Assembly (NCBI RefSeq): GCF_002109495.1
Contig: NZ_LVJN01000019.1
Coordinates: 496,001 to 560,000 of the forward strand
DNA from: Magnetofaba australis IT-1
GTDB taxonomy: Bacteria; Pseudomonadota; Magnetococcia; Magnetococcales; Magnetococcaceae
Reading direction: 5' to 3'
DNA: 64,000 nucleotides
Shown: positions 1-9,276 of the stretch, piece by piece
Layout of the letters: each line of letters begins with the position of its first letter
Position numbering within the stretch: position 1 is the stretch's first letter
The notes under the pieces: model-generated
Told to the model about the DNA's origin: nothing
The model's input: only the letters and a program-made list of their open reading frames with translations
Database searches by the model: none
Program-made: the position numbers and the translations under genes

Positions 1-497
1 AGCCCAACAGTCAGCCCATTGAGCCGTTTGTCAAACCGATCCCCTTTGTGCCCGGCGCCAAGCCGTTGGAGGATCTGCTGCGCGCCTTCCGCGAAGATGG
101 CGGCCACATGGCGGCGGTAGTGGGGGAGTTCGGCGGCTGTCAGGGCATCATCACGCTGGAGGATATCCTCGAGCGGGTGGTGGGCGACATCGACGACGAG
201 TACGACACCCAGGAGCAGTCGCCGCGATGGGTCAAACAGTTGGGGCCGGGACAGTTTGTGGCCAGCGGCCGCATCGACCTGGGCGCGCTCAAGGAGCGGG
301 TGGGGGTGGAGTTGCCCGATGGTCCTTACGAGACCCTGGGCGGCTTCCTGCTGGAGCGATTTGAGGAGATTCCCGCCGAAGGGCGCAGCCTGCAGTGGGA
401 GGGGGTGCGCTTTACCGTAGAGAAGGCCAGCGATCGCGCCATCCTGGAAGTGGAGATGAGCATGAAAGCCCCACGCCCTCTCAAGCCCACTGTGTGA
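1..497 (+). CDS. CorC/HlyC-type CBS and transporter-associated domain protein, 3' part only
   Basis: The 5' end lies outside the window; reading frame 3 is open from the first bases. The visible 165 residues contain the end of a CBS region (VPGAKPLEDLL, then GHMAAVVGEFGG and GIITLEDILERVVGDIDDEY), a signature of CorC/HlyC/TlyC proteins, followed by the short C-terminal CorC_HlyC domain (FVASGRIDLGALKERVG, YETLGGFLLERFEEIP). In this family the C-terminal domain is thought to regulate divalent-cation transport or to act as a soluble partner of a membrane transporter. Whether this copy has N-terminal membrane helices cannot be seen. Its end overlaps the end of the convergent lpxK by 17 bases. 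Family assignment is firm; a precise function (ion efflux or haemolysin-like) is not established. Confidence 0.85.
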   Translation, partial: PNSQPIEPFVKPIPFVPGAKPLEDLLRAFREDGGHMAAVVGEFGGCQGIITLEDILERVVGDIDDEYDTQEQSPRWVKQLGPGQFVASGRIDLGALKERVGVELPDGPYETLGGFLLERFEEIPAEGRSLQWEGVRFTVEKASDRAILEVEMSMKAPRPLKPTV

Positions 498-1587
498 GCA
501 ACTCTGAGATCATCCTCTCCAGCGGGGCGGCGTCGGCGAACGCCATGCCAATGGCCAGCGCCTTGACCGGCAGCGGCAATCGCTCCGGGTGGGCGATCTT
601 GATCAAGTCCTTCTGCGTGCACGCCAGGGCCTCCGCGCCCTGAGCCTGCGCCCGCTGCGCCAGCTCCATCAACTCCTCTTGCGTGAAAATATGGTGGTCC
701 GGGAAGGCGTTCAACGAGAGAACATCGACGCCCGCTTGTTGCAATGAGCGTTGGAACGAGTCGGGGCGGGCGATGGCGCAGAAAGCCGCCGCCCGTTGCG
801 GCGCGCTCACGCGCGCGCCCTGGGCGTTGCGCCAGCCATCGGCTTGATGGCGCGCGCGCAGCACCGGCAGCTCCGGCGCAATGTCGGCGATGTTCTGTGC
901 GGCGCGATCGCCTGCCGCCGCATCGTCTGCGCGGGTGAGAATGCCAAGGTGCGCGCGGCGCAGTCCGCTGACCGGCTCGCGCAAGACGCCGCCGGGCAGA
1001 ATGCGCCCATTGCCGAATGGCTGACGCGCATCCATCAAGACAATATCCAGATCCCGCTGGGCGGCGCGATGCTGAAACGCATCATCCAGCACCACCACAT
1101 CCGCGCCCAACTCCTCCACTGCGAACGCCATGGCCAAGGCGCGTTTTGGCGCGGTGAGCGTGACCGCCCGCGGCGCATGGCGCGCCAGCAGCGCCGCTTC
1201 ATCCGCCGCCTCGGGCGGACGCATCACCATCTGCTCGCCATCGCTGATGACGCACACCGACTCGCGGCACAGTCCGCCATGGCCGCGACTGATCAATGCC
1301 GGGCGCCGCCCCTGCGCCAGCAGCCAGTCGGCCAGCCAGGCGCACAGCGGGGTTTTGCCCACGCCGCCGCTGGTGAGATTGCCCACGCTGATCACCGGCG
1401 CCGGACAGCGATAGCGCGTTAGCCAGCGTCTGTCATAGGCGACATTGCGACCCTGCATCACCGCGCCATAGAGCGCGCCCACGCCGCCAAGCGCCGTGAG
1501 TCCCCAACGCTCCATCGCGGTCTGCGGCGCGCGCGCGCCATACAGGAGAGGGAGCCACTGAGCGGAAAGGGCGCGGCGTTCAGCCAT
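481..1587 (-). CDS. lpxK: Tetraacyldisaccharide 4'-kinase LpxK
   Basis: This inner-membrane enzyme phosphorylates the 4' position of the lipid A disaccharide, the sixth step of the Raetz pathway. The 368-residue product has a hydrophobic N-terminal stretch (ALGGVGALYGAVM), the P-loop GNLTSGGVGKTPL near residue 70, SRGHGG, and DDAFQHRAAQRDLDIVLMD, all typical of LpxK. Length is slightly above the usual 320-350. The frame is open much further upstream, but the ATG at 1587 was chosen because it overlaps the waaA stop by eight bases (ATGGCTGA), a normal translational coupling, and because everything upstream of it lies inside waaA. It is the second gene of a waaA-lpxK pair. Confidence 0.93.
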   Translation of the reverse strand: MAERRALSAQWLPLLYGARAPQTAMERWGLTALGGVGALYGAVMQGRNVAYDRRWLTRYRCPAPVISVGNLTSGGVGKTPLCAWLADWLLAQGRRPALISRGHGGLCRESVCVISDGEQMVMRPPEAADEAALLARHAPRAVTLTAPKRALAMAFAVEELGADVVVLDDAFQHRAAQRDLDIVLMDARQPFGNGRILPGGVLREPVSGLRRAHLGILTRADDAAAGDRAAQNIADIAPELPVLRARHQADGWRNAQGARVSAPQRAAAFCAIARPDSFQRSLQQAGVDVLSLNAFPDHHIFTQEELMELAQRAQAQGAEALACTQKDLIKIAHPERLPLPVKALAIGMAFADAAPLERMISELLTQWA

Positions 1588-2869
1588 GGGGGTGGATCTC
1601 CTCAATGACGGCCATGACGCGCTCCAGCGCGCCGGCGTTGCGCTCCACCACGTCGCGGGCAGCCGCGCCCATGCGCTGACGCAGCGCGGCGTCGTCCAGG
1701 AGTTCGGCCAAGCGGGGCGCCAACTCAGCGGGGGCCTGAATGCGAAAAGCGCCGCCGGATTCATCCAGTTGTTGGGAAACGCCCTTGAAGTTGCTGGTGT
1801 GAGGGCCGTATAAAGTGGGAACGGCCCAGGCGGCGGGCTCCAGCATGTTCTGCCCGCCATGGGGGATCAGACTGCCGCCCATAAAGACCGCTTGAGCGAG
1901 TTTGTAGAGGCGCGTCAGCCAGCCCACTTGATCCACCAGCAGCACCGTTTCCCGCCATTGGCCCTGGGCTTGGGAGAGGCGCAGTAGATCAAATCCGGCC
2001 TCTTGAACCAGGGCGGCGACCTCGTCGCAGCGCTCCGGGTGGCGCGGCGCCAGGATCAGGCGCAGTTGCGGGCGTTCAGCCTGCAGCATGGCGAAGGCGT
2101 CCAGCGCGTGGGCCTCCTCGCTGGGGTGGGTGCTGGCGGCCATGAACAGCGCTCCGAGCGCGTCCAATGCGCCGATGCGCGCGGTCAGTTGCGCCCAATC
2201 GGCGTCACTGGGCTGTTTGAGCGCCTGGTCATATTTGATATTGCCCAAATCGCGCACGCGGGCGGGATCGCCGCCGATGGCGCGCATGCGTTCGGCGTCC
2301 ATCTCCGACTGCATCGCCATGAGGGTGACCGGACGCAGAAAGGCGCGCATGGCCCAGCGGGCGCGGGAATAGTTTTTGAACGAGCCGGGGGAGAGGCGTC
2401 CATTCACCACGATAATGGGTGTGTTGATGGCGCCCAGGGCGGCAAACAGGTTGGGCCACAGCTCGGTCTCCATGACGATGAAGAGCTGGGGGCGCAGGGT
2501 GCGCGCAACCGGGCCGGTGATACATGGCAGGTCCAGCGGCAGGAACATGTGCGCATCAGCCTGGGGGATCTTCTCCCGCACCACTTGGCGACCGGTTTTG
2601 GTCACTGTAGAGAGCAGCAGGGCGTGATCCGGATAGCGTTGCTTGAGCGCCGCGCATAGCGATTGCGCCGCCATCGCCTCGCCGACGGAGACGGCGTGGA
2701 GCCAAATGAGCGGGCGGTCGCCAAAGGATTGACTCAGACGCTGGGCGTCCCGCCCCAGACGCGAAGCCAACGTGCCGCGATATTTGGGCGTGCGCCAGAA
2801 GCGCCAGATCCATAGCGGCAGTGTGATCAGGAGTAGGAGCAATAATAAAATTGTATAGAGCGCGCGCAT
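1580..2869 (-). CDS. waaA: Kdo transferase WaaA (3-deoxy-D-manno-octulosonate transferase)
   Basis: Transfers Kdo from CMP-Kdo to the lipid A precursor at the cytoplasmic face of the inner membrane. The 429-residue product matches the usual length of about 425. An N-terminal membrane anchor (ALYTILLLLLLLITLPLWIW) is followed by the GT30 acceptor domain, with the catalytic Glu in WLHAVSVGEAMAA, and by a GT-B C-terminal domain with GGSLIPHGGQNMLEPA. The ATG at 2869 directly precedes the anchor; the frame extends 27 codons upstream without a better start. It is followed immediately by lpxK with an eight-base overlap, so the two steps of lipid A/Kdo assembly are co-expressed. Confidence 0.95.
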   Translation of the reverse strand: MRALYTILLLLLLLITLPLWIWRFWRTPKYRGTLASRLGRDAQRLSQSFGDRPLIWLHAVSVGEAMAAQSLCAALKQRYPDHALLLSTVTKTGRQVVREKIPQADAHMFLPLDLPCITGPVARTLRPQLFIVMETELWPNLFAALGAINTPIIVVNGRLSPGSFKNYSRARWAMRAFLRPVTLMAMQSEMDAERMRAIGGDPARVRDLGNIKYDQALKQPSDADWAQLTARIGALDALGALFMAASTHPSEEAHALDAFAMLQAERPQLRLILAPRHPERCDEVAALVQEAGFDLLRLSQAQGQWRETVLLVDQVGWLTRLYKLAQAVFMGGSLIPHGGQNMLEPAAWAVPTLYGPHTSNFKGVSQQLDESGGAFRIQAPAELAPRLAELLDDAALRQRMGAAARDVVERNAGALERVMAVIEEIHPHG

Positions 2870-3457
2870 GGAGTCCGATGAGAGAGAAGATTGTTCTGTT
2901 GTGAGCGCCTTAATCGCGCAAGGACGAATCGTTAAAACGCGATAGGGCAAGATAGCATGAATGGAGCGCCGTCACAGGAGTTGTGGTGAAACCGCGCGCA
3001 GGGTTGAGGATGTTCGGCAGAACCCGCTTGACGCAGCGCTCGGGATCGAATGATTTTTTGTGTTGGCGTTAATGTTGCATTGGTATGCTGCGGCGCAACT
3101 TGTCAGAGCGCCGCGCCAAACAGACTGTGTGTTGCCCACGTCAGCACAAAGGCGTGTGTAGCGCATTGAAAGACTGGGCTTCGTCTGGCAAAAGTGTTAG
3201 AGTCTGCATCGCCAAGCCATGTCGATGATTGTCTGCGTGGTTGGCGACACGTAACCTCCGTGAAGGAGTGAGTGTGGTTTTGCAGTTTCTGCAAGAGTGG
3301 TGTGGCGCGTCGCAACCCTTTTTAAGGGCGATGGAAATCACGTCACAACTGCTTCAAGCGCATTGAATTCTTCGTTTACATTGCCGATAGACGCGCAGAG
3401 CTGTATTTCGGTTGCAAACGGCGTTGGAATTGGCGAACAACGAGAGGTAATTGGACC
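2870..3457. other. Intergenic region between waaA and the pilus-type operon
   Basis: About 590 bases lie between the divergent waaA and secretin genes. Small minus-strand open frames here have no ribosome binding site and no recognisable protein features, and I read them as chance. The stretch must hold promoters for both directions. A TTTACA at about 3375 is a possible -35 box, but I see no convincing -10 at the right distance, so no promoter is annotated. The ribosome binding site of the downstream gene is GAGAGGT just before 3458. Confidence 0.5.
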
Positions 3458-5218
3458 ATGAAGTCGCACCACTCCCTGCTCAGCGTCAGCCTCGTGGCGT
3501 TGTCGCTCACGTTAGTCGGTTGTCAAACCGTCTCCGAGCCTAAGCCCGAGAGCGGAGAGGCCGCGCTGGAGAAGGCGCACCAGTCCATGATGAAAGACTC
3601 CGAGTCTTTCGCCGCCAAACAGGCGGCTTTGAGCAAGGATATGAGCGTGATCCTGGGCACGCCGCCTGATCGCGATATCCACAAACTGTTTGTGGAGGAG
3701 TCGGAAAACTTTCGCGCGCGTCAGGATGAACTGTTCCGTGACCTGAACAAGTCCGAATACGTGCCGCCCGTCATCGAACCGGTGCCGCCCACGCACAACC
3801 CGTTGCAGGATATCAACGTCTCCTTGGAAATGGATAAGGAGGATGTGCGTCACGTGCTGCAGGCGTTGGCCAAAATGACCGACATGAACCTGCTGATCCA
3901 CCCGCGCGTGCTGAAGGACCCTCCGTACATCTCCGTGAGCTTCCGCAATGTGGACGCCGCCACCGTGTTTAAGGAGATCCTGGAGCTGGCGGACCTGCAC
4001 GGCGTCATTCAAGACAATGTTCTGCGCGTGGATCTGTATCAGGAGGCGACCCTGGACCTGGGCTTCCTGGAGACGCAAATCACCTCAAGTTTCTCTGTTG
4101 GCGGCGACGTTCTGGGCTCAGCCAACGCTGGCGACGCCTCTGGCGGACAGCTGACCGGCTCCTTCAACTTGAACGGTCAAGCCGGCAGCGTCACCAACCC
4201 CTATGACGCCATCGAAACCGTCGTAACCAACGTGATGAGCACATCCGGGGATACTGGCGGCGGACAGAGCGTCTCCGTTAATCGCATGACCGGCACCATG
4301 TTCCTGCGCGCCCGCCCCTCGGCGGTGCGCAATATCACCAAGCTGGTGGACCGCTATAAAGAGGTGCTGGGGCGTCAGGTGCTGATCGAAACCCGCGTCA
4401 TGGAAGTGACGTTGAGCGATCAATATCGCGCCGGTGTGGACTGGTACTTCCTGCGCAACAATCTGGCGACATCCCGCGGGGTCTCCATGACGATCCCGCA
4501 GCCTTGGGAGACCGCCACGACGGTGGGAACCACCACGCAGGTCGCGGATACCGATCTGAACTTCGGCTCCAAGGGCCAAATCAACTCGGAAGTCAATTTC
4601 GCCTCGCTCTCTATCCCGGCCATCACCTCCAATCCTGCTGGTCTGGCTCTGGCCATTGGCGGCAAGTATGGTCTGGCCGCCGTGGATCTGCTCAAGCAAT
4701 TCGGCGACGTTCAGGTTCTGTCGAACCCGTCGGTGCGCGCCCGTCATGGCATGCCCGCCATGATCAGTGTGGGCACCAGTAAAGCCTATGTGTCGGAAAC
4801 CACGGTGACCACTACTGGCGGAACCACCACCACCACCGACTATGAGGTCACCACCAACACGGTGTTTGATGGTCTGATGATCGGCGTGGTGCCCTTCATT
4901 CGCGACGATGGCAAGATCCAATTGACCATCAATCCTATCAAGTCCGACGTCAGCGCCGCCAGCTTGGAGTTGACCACCATCGGCACTACCCAGTTGTCCC
5001 TGCCGCAGGTGGATCTGAAAGAGATGAGCACTGTGCTGGAGGTCAACAATAAGGACACCGTGCTGCTGGGCGGCTTGATCGACAAGTATAAGGCCACCAC
5101 CAAGACCGGCGTGCCGGTGTTGTCTGAGCTTCCCATCATCGGGCGGGCGTTCTCCACCGATTCCGAGTCTGAGAGTACGCGCGAATTGGTCATTATGATC
5201 CGCGCGACGATTCTCTGA
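3458..5218 (+). CDS. mshL: MshL-like secretin lipoprotein
   Basis: Outer-membrane secretin of the PilQ/GspD superfamily, expected to form the exit channel of an MSHA-like pilus or type II secretion-like machine. The 586-residue product begins with a lipoprotein signal whose lipobox is LVGC (Cys22). A secretin N-type domain follows (VRHVLQALAKMTDMNLLIHP, then a STN/N0-like segment). The C-terminal secretin domain has VLSNPSVRARHG, VGVVPFIRDDGKIQLTINP and the closing VPVLSELPIIGRAFS...RELVIMIRATIL. A Thr-rich segment (residues about 445-462) sits where secretins carry gate loops. It is the first gene of a five-gene operon; the next gene starts 37 bases later. The MshL assignment rests on domain order and neighbours; PilQ or GspD are less likely because of the lipobox and gene order. 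Confidence 0.88.
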   Translation: MKSHHSLLSVSLVALSLTLVGCQTVSEPKPESGEAALEKAHQSMMKDSESFAAKQAALSKDMSVILGTPPDRDIHKLFVEESENFRARQDELFRDLNKSEYVPPVIEPVPPTHNPLQDINVSLEMDKEDVRHVLQALAKMTDMNLLIHPRVLKDPPYISVSFRNVDAATVFKEILELADLHGVIQDNVLRVDLYQEATLDLGFLETQITSSFSVGGDVLGSANAGDASGGQLTGSFNLNGQAGSVTNPYDAIETVVTNVMSTSGDTGGGQSVSVNRMTGTMFLRARPSAVRNITKLVDRYKEVLGRQVLIETRVMEVTLSDQYRAGVDWYFLRNNLATSRGVSMTIPQPWETATTVGTTTQVADTDLNFGSKGQINSEVNFASLSIPAITSNPAGLALAIGGKYGLAAVDLLKQFGDVQVLSNPSVRARHGMPAMISVGTSKAYVSETTVTTTGGTTTTTDYEVTTNTVFDGLMIGVVPFIRDDGKIQLTINPIKSDVSAASLELTTIGTTQLSLPQVDLKEMSTVLEVNNKDTVLLGGLIDKYKATTKTGVPVLSELPIIGRAFSTDSESESTRELVIMIRATIL

Positions 5219-5255
5219 TCCGTTCCGATCAGTCAAGCAGGGAGTCGTCACCGCC

Positions 5256-6404
5256 GTGAGCGTGATGTACAAAGCGCTGCGCAATCTGCAACACGCAGAA
5301 AACTCAGCGCAGGGAAAAAAGGGAAGCGTCCGGCCTCTGCAGCCGGGCGCTTTTCCCGCTTCCAGGGGGGCGCACGCTCTTTTGCGCCTGCGTTATATTT
5401 TGCCTCTGGGCGTTGTCGTCGGCGTGGCGGGGGGCGTGGCGGTCTACTTGTTGGTGACTTCTCCTGCGCCTGATGATGCGCCCCTAACGCACATCAGCAA
5501 TGGCCAAAACGAGATGTCTGTCTCACAAGCAGCATCAAATATCGCAGCGGATTCCGCCTCTGCGCAGCCTGCTCAACGGCATGATACATCTGTATCCGCC
5601 GCGCCACAGACTCTCCCCTCTGCAGAAATCAGTGCGCCGGGAATCGCGTCCGCCCAGTCAGAATTGAGCCGGGTGGAGGCGGGGCTGAGCGCCATGGAAG
5701 CGGCGCAATCGCGCATCGAACAGGATCTCCAGCAGCAGGATGTGGCGGCGCAACAGCGCCAGGCGATGAGCCAGGAGACCGCACCAGCTAAACGCGTTGA
5801 GCCGCCTGCTCCTGTATCAAAGAGCATTCAGTCCACCCTTGCGCATTCGTCACCTCCGCTGTCGCAACATGCACGGGTGGCGCCCACGCCGCGCCATACC
5901 CCCAAACCGCCTGAACAGCGTCAAGCGGCCTCCTCGCAAGAGAAGCGGGAGAGGCGCGTCGCGCAAAACAGCGTCTCGCAGCGTCAGCCCACCCGTTCTG
6001 CGTCGCGCGACAACGAGACTGCGGAAATCGCGCGCAAGGTGGAGATCAACCGGCGTGATAGCGCGCAGTTGGCGCGGCAGTTGCGCGCCGCCATGGCCCA
6101 AGGCAACGGACCAGTGGTGGAAAAACTGCTGACGCAACTGCGTCAAACGCGTGGACCCGATCATCCGTTCCTGCTCAAAAGCGAAGCGTTCTGGGCCATT
6201 AAACAGAAGCATTACCCCGCCGCCGAGGCGTCGCTCAAACGCATTTTGGCCAAAACCCCCGATGATCTGGAAGCTGGAGTCAATCTGGCCATTGTGGAGA
6301 TGCGCACCAAGCGCATGGAGCAGGCCAAAGAGCGTTTGAGCAATCTTCAACGGGCGTATCCTGATAACGCCCAAGTGCGCAGCATGATGCGCTACTTCCG
6401 ATGA
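5256..6404 (+). CDS. MshN-like TPR membrane protein
   Basis: A 382-residue protein with one N-terminal transmembrane helix (YILPLGVVVGVAGGVAVYLL, about residues 47-66), a long low-complexity Ala/Ser/Pro/Gln/Arg linker to about residue 260, and C-terminal tetratricopeptide-like helices (HPFLLKSEAFWAIKQKHYPA, LEAGVNLAIVEMRTKRMEQA). The opening MSVMYKALRNLQ resembles the start of MSHA MshN proteins. It is probably a bitopic inner-membrane assembly factor with the TPRs in the periplasm. GTG at 5256 is the outermost start; ATG at 5265 is an in-frame alternative. It lies between the secretin and the ATPase-fusion gene, whose start is seven bases beyond the stop. The domain description is firm, the MshN name is inference. 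Confidence 0.72.
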   Translation: MSVMYKALRNLQHAENSAQGKKGSVRPLQPGAFPASRGAHALLRLRYILPLGVVVGVAGGVAVYLLVTSPAPDDAPLTHISNGQNEMSVSQAASNIAADSASAQPAQRHDTSVSAAPQTLPSAEISAPGIASAQSELSRVEAGLSAMEAAQSRIEQDLQQQDVAAQQRQAMSQETAPAKRVEPPAPVSKSIQSTLAHSSPPLSQHARVAPTPRHTPKPPEQRQAASSQEKRERRVAQNSVSQRQPTRSASRDNETAEIARKVEINRRDSAQLARQLRAAMAQGNGPVVEKLLTQLRQTRGPDHPFLLKSEAFWAIKQKHYPAAEASLKRILAKTPDDLEAGVNLAIVEMRTKRMEQAKERLSNLQRAYPDNAQVRSMMRYFR

Positions 6405-6411
6405 GACCTGC

Positions 6412-9276
6412 ATGAGCGCCACGGAGAATCCTCAACATGCGCCGTATGAGAACCTGCGCGCCGACCCCAGCAAACCCGCCAGCGACGCGGAGTTGGCGGC
6501 GATGGTGGCGCAGCGTGAGGCGTATCTGGATTTCCTCGGCCTGGAGCGCAACCCCTTTCCCGTGGCGCCGGATGCGGAGACCTTCTTTCTGCCTGCGCGC
6601 ATCGATGCGCTGATCACCGAAACCCTGCACAGCATCTATACCCGCAAGGGGTTCATGGTCATCACCGGCGAGGTGGGGCTTGGCAAGACCACCATCAGCC
6701 AGCGCATACTGCGGGTGATGGACCATAATAAGGTGGAGACCGCGCTGGTCTTCAACACCTATTTCCAAGGCTCTGAGTTGATCGAAGAGATCAATAAGGA
6801 CTTCGGCCTGCCCAAAGCCGAGGGCGGGTTGCCCGCGCAGATGGCGGCGCTCAATACGTTTTTGATGGAGCGCTACCGACAGGGGAAGACTTGCGCCATC
6901 ATCATTGATGACGCCCAGAATCTGAGTCTGGAGAGCCTGGAGATGGTGCGCATGATCTCCAATCTGGAGACCAATGCCGAAAAGCTGGTGCAGATTCTCC
7001 TGGTGGGGCAGCCGGAGCTGCATGAGAAGCTCAATGCGCACGAAATCCGCCAACTCAAAAGCCGCATCGTATTGCACGCCAAAGTGCGACCGTTCGATTC
7101 TGACGAACTCAAGCAGTATATCCATTTTCGTTTAAACGCCGCCGGTTCCCGTGGCGCGGTCACCATTGCCGACAACGCCTTCAAAGCCATCGAGCAGCGC
7201 ACTGGGGGAAACCCGCGTCAGATTAACAATCTGATGGATCGTTGCTTGTACGGCCTATTTGCCTACAACTCCACCAAGCTGACGCGCAAACTGGTGCTGG
7301 AAGTGGCGGACGAAGTGGGTCTGTCTGAAGAGGCCAGCGCCACGCCCGGCGGCAGTGGCAAAAAGCGCAGTTTGGTCTGGCCCGTGTTGGCGAGCGTCGC
7401 TGTGATCGCAGTGGTGGTGTTAGCCGTTCTGCTGCAGCGCCAGCCGCCGCCGCAGGTGGTGGTGCAAAAAGCCACCGCTGAGGAGATGAGTCAACTGCAG
7501 ATGGCGCGGGAACAAGCCAAGGCCGATATGGCCAAGGCGCAATCGGCGCAACAGCAGGCGCGACAGCAGGAGGCGCAGGCGCAGCAAGCGAAAGAGAGCG
7601 CGCGCGCGGAGTTGAATAAGGCCAAGACGCTGCAGGAGAAGGCCAAGGCGTTGGTGGCTAAGGCGCGGATGATGGAGTCCAAGGCGCTGGCGCAGGCGGC
7701 TGAAGGCGTCGATGGCGAGTCAGGCGGCGAGGCGGAGGCGCGGCTGTCACAAGCGCGGCAAGCGCGGGTGGAGGCCGAGCGCGAAGCGGTGCGCGCGGAA
7801 GCGTTGATGATCCAGGCCCAGGAAGCCGCCAAGAAGCGCCAAGAGTCCCTGGATGAGGCCCGCAAAGCCAGCGTTGAAGCCGAAGCGGAAGTGGCGCGCA
7901 CGCAGCAGTTGATTGCGCAGATTCGCGAGCAGACGCAGAAACAGAAACAGGCGTTGGAGGAGGCGACGTTGCTGCGGCAAGCCGCTGAAGCGGAAGCAGA
8001 GAAGGCGCGCGCCGCAGCGCAGGCCTCACTGGAAGAGGCCAAGCAGCGCGCCGCCGAAGCCGAACGCGAAGCGCAGGCGCTGGAACAGGCTAAAGCGGAG
8101 AGGCAAGCGGCGGAAGCCGCCGCCGAGGCGGCGAAACAGGCGGCGCTGCAGGATAAGCAGGTATCGGAAACGCTGATTGAAGAGGCGCGCAAACAGGCGC
8201 AAGAGCAGGCGCAGAAACTGGTCGATGCGGAGCGCCAGAAAGTCGAGCGTGAGGCGGCCGCCATGCGGGAAGCCGCCCAGAAAGCCAAAGCAGAGGCGGA
8301 AAAGCGCGCCCAAACCTTGCTGGAAGAGGCGCAAAAAACCCGTGAAGAGGCCGAACGCCTGGCGCAGGCCAGCGCAAAGGGCGCTGTTGTGGAAAAAATC
8401 TCCCCGGAGTTGCAACAGTTTATGGCTGGCAACGGCCTGGAAAACTATGCCACTCTGATGAGCAAAGCGCTGCGCGATGGTTGGCTGCCCGTGGCCGCGC
8501 GGCGCATTGGTGATCAGACCGGAAAGCGTTTGGCGGCAATGCGTGAATTGCCAAAAGGGGTCTCTTCCCGCTATGGCGTGCTCACGCATAAAGAGGGCGA
8601 TGGACGCACGCAGTATCTGTTCTTCTGGAAACCGGAACAGAATATCGATGATGTCTACTATGGCTCGCGCGGCGCCGACGTGAAACGCCTGCAGTCCCTG
8701 CTCAAGCGCGCAGGCCACTATCCGGCGGAAGTCGATGGCATCGCCGGACGCTACACCATTAAAGCGCTGGTGAATTTTCAGCGCCAATACGGCTTGGAGC
8801 CAACAGGGCAGATCAACGGCGCAACCCTCTATTTACTGGAGAATCAGCCGCAGGCGCAGCCCCAAAAGAGCGCGCCAAAACGCTCAGAGGGAAAGGCCAA
8901 ACAGGTGGCCAACACGCAGCCGATTTCGATTTTGCGCAAGCCGCCTGCGCGCGCGGTGGACACGCCGGATCAGGAGCCGAAATATCTGGCGCAAGCCGCC
9001 AGCTTCCAGATTCCGCAGCAGGCCATTACCCTGGCCACGCAGATGCGCGCAAAGGGGATTGACGCTTTTATCCAGGAAGTCGCCCTGCAAGACGGGGTAA
9101 CATGGCTGGTGGTGCGCGCCGGACCCTGGGCTGTGCGCGCCAAAGCGGATAAAGTGGTGGAACAGTGGAAAGAGCAATTTCACATTGACGGCTTGATTAT
9201 CCATTACCAGCCGGATCCGACGGCCGCGTCGCCTGACGCCGCCAGCAAGGATAACCGCGAAAGGGATGACAGATGA
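6412..9276 (+). CDS. MshM/ExeA-like AAA ATPase fused to coiled coil, peptidoglycan-binding and SPOR domains
   Basis: This 954-residue protein combines parts usually found separately. Residues about 40-300 are an ExeA/MshM-type AAA+ ATPase (GEVGLGKTTISQRIL Walker A; CAIIIDDAQNLSLESLEMVR Walker B; GNPRQINNLMDRCL sensor region). Residues about 320-343 form a transmembrane helix (SLVWPVLASVAVIAVVVLAV). Residues about 355-660 are an Ala/Glu/Lys/Arg/Gln-rich coiled coil. Residues about 748-813 are a PG_binding_1 domain (GSRGADVKRLQSLLKRAGHY), and residues about 856-933 a SPOR-like domain (YLAQAASFQIPQQAITLATQ, VVRAGPWAVRAKADKV). The likely topology is a cytoplasmic ATPase with a periplasmic rod that reaches and binds peptidoglycan. 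Homologous ExeA is known to bind peptidoglycan and help assemble the secretin. The downstream ATPase gene overlaps its stop by four bases (ATGA). Confidence 0.85.
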   Translation: MSATENPQHAPYENLRADPSKPASDAELAAMVAQREAYLDFLGLERNPFPVAPDAETFFLPARIDALITETLHSIYTRKGFMVITGEVGLGKTTISQRILRVMDHNKVETALVFNTYFQGSELIEEINKDFGLPKAEGGLPAQMAALNTFLMERYRQGKTCAIIIDDAQNLSLESLEMVRMISNLETNAEKLVQILLVGQPELHEKLNAHEIRQLKSRIVLHAKVRPFDSDELKQYIHFRLNAAGSRGAVTIADNAFKAIEQRTGGNPRQINNLMDRCLYGLFAYNSTKLTRKLVLEVADEVGLSEEASATPGGSGKKRSLVWPVLASVAVIAVVVLAVLLQRQPPPQVVVQKATAEEMSQLQMAREQAKADMAKAQSAQQQARQQEAQAQQAKESARAELNKAKTLQEKAKALVAKARMMESKALAQAAEGVDGESGGEAEARLSQARQARVEAEREAVRAEALMIQAQEAAKKRQESLDEARKASVEAEAEVARTQQLIAQIREQTQKQKQALEEATLLRQAAEAEAEKARAAAQASLEEAKQRAAEAEREAQALEQAKAERQAAEAAAEAAKQAALQDKQVSETLIEEARKQAQEQAQKLVDAERQKVEREAAAMREAAQKAKAEAEKRAQTLLEEAQKTREEAERLAQASAKGAVVEKISPELQQFMAGNGLENYATLMSKALRDGWLPVAARRIGDQTGKRLAAMRELPKGVSSRYGVLTHKEGDGRTQYLFFWKPEQNIDDVYYGSRGADVKRLQSLLKRAGHYPAEVDGIAGRYTIKALVNFQRQYGLEPTGQINGATLYLLENQPQAQPQKSAPKRSEGKAKQVANTQPISILRKPPARAVDTPDQEPKYLAQAASFQIPQQAITLATQMRAKGIDAFIQEVALQDGVTWLVVRAGPWAVRAKADKVVEQWKEQFHIDGLIIHYQPDPTAASPDAASKDNRERDDR

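Noticed and set aside
7491-8432. Minus-strand Ser/Ala/Cys-rich frame opposite the coiled coil
   Set aside because: It is the mirror image of a repetitive Ala/Glu/Lys codon stretch; no ribosome site and no protein-like pattern.
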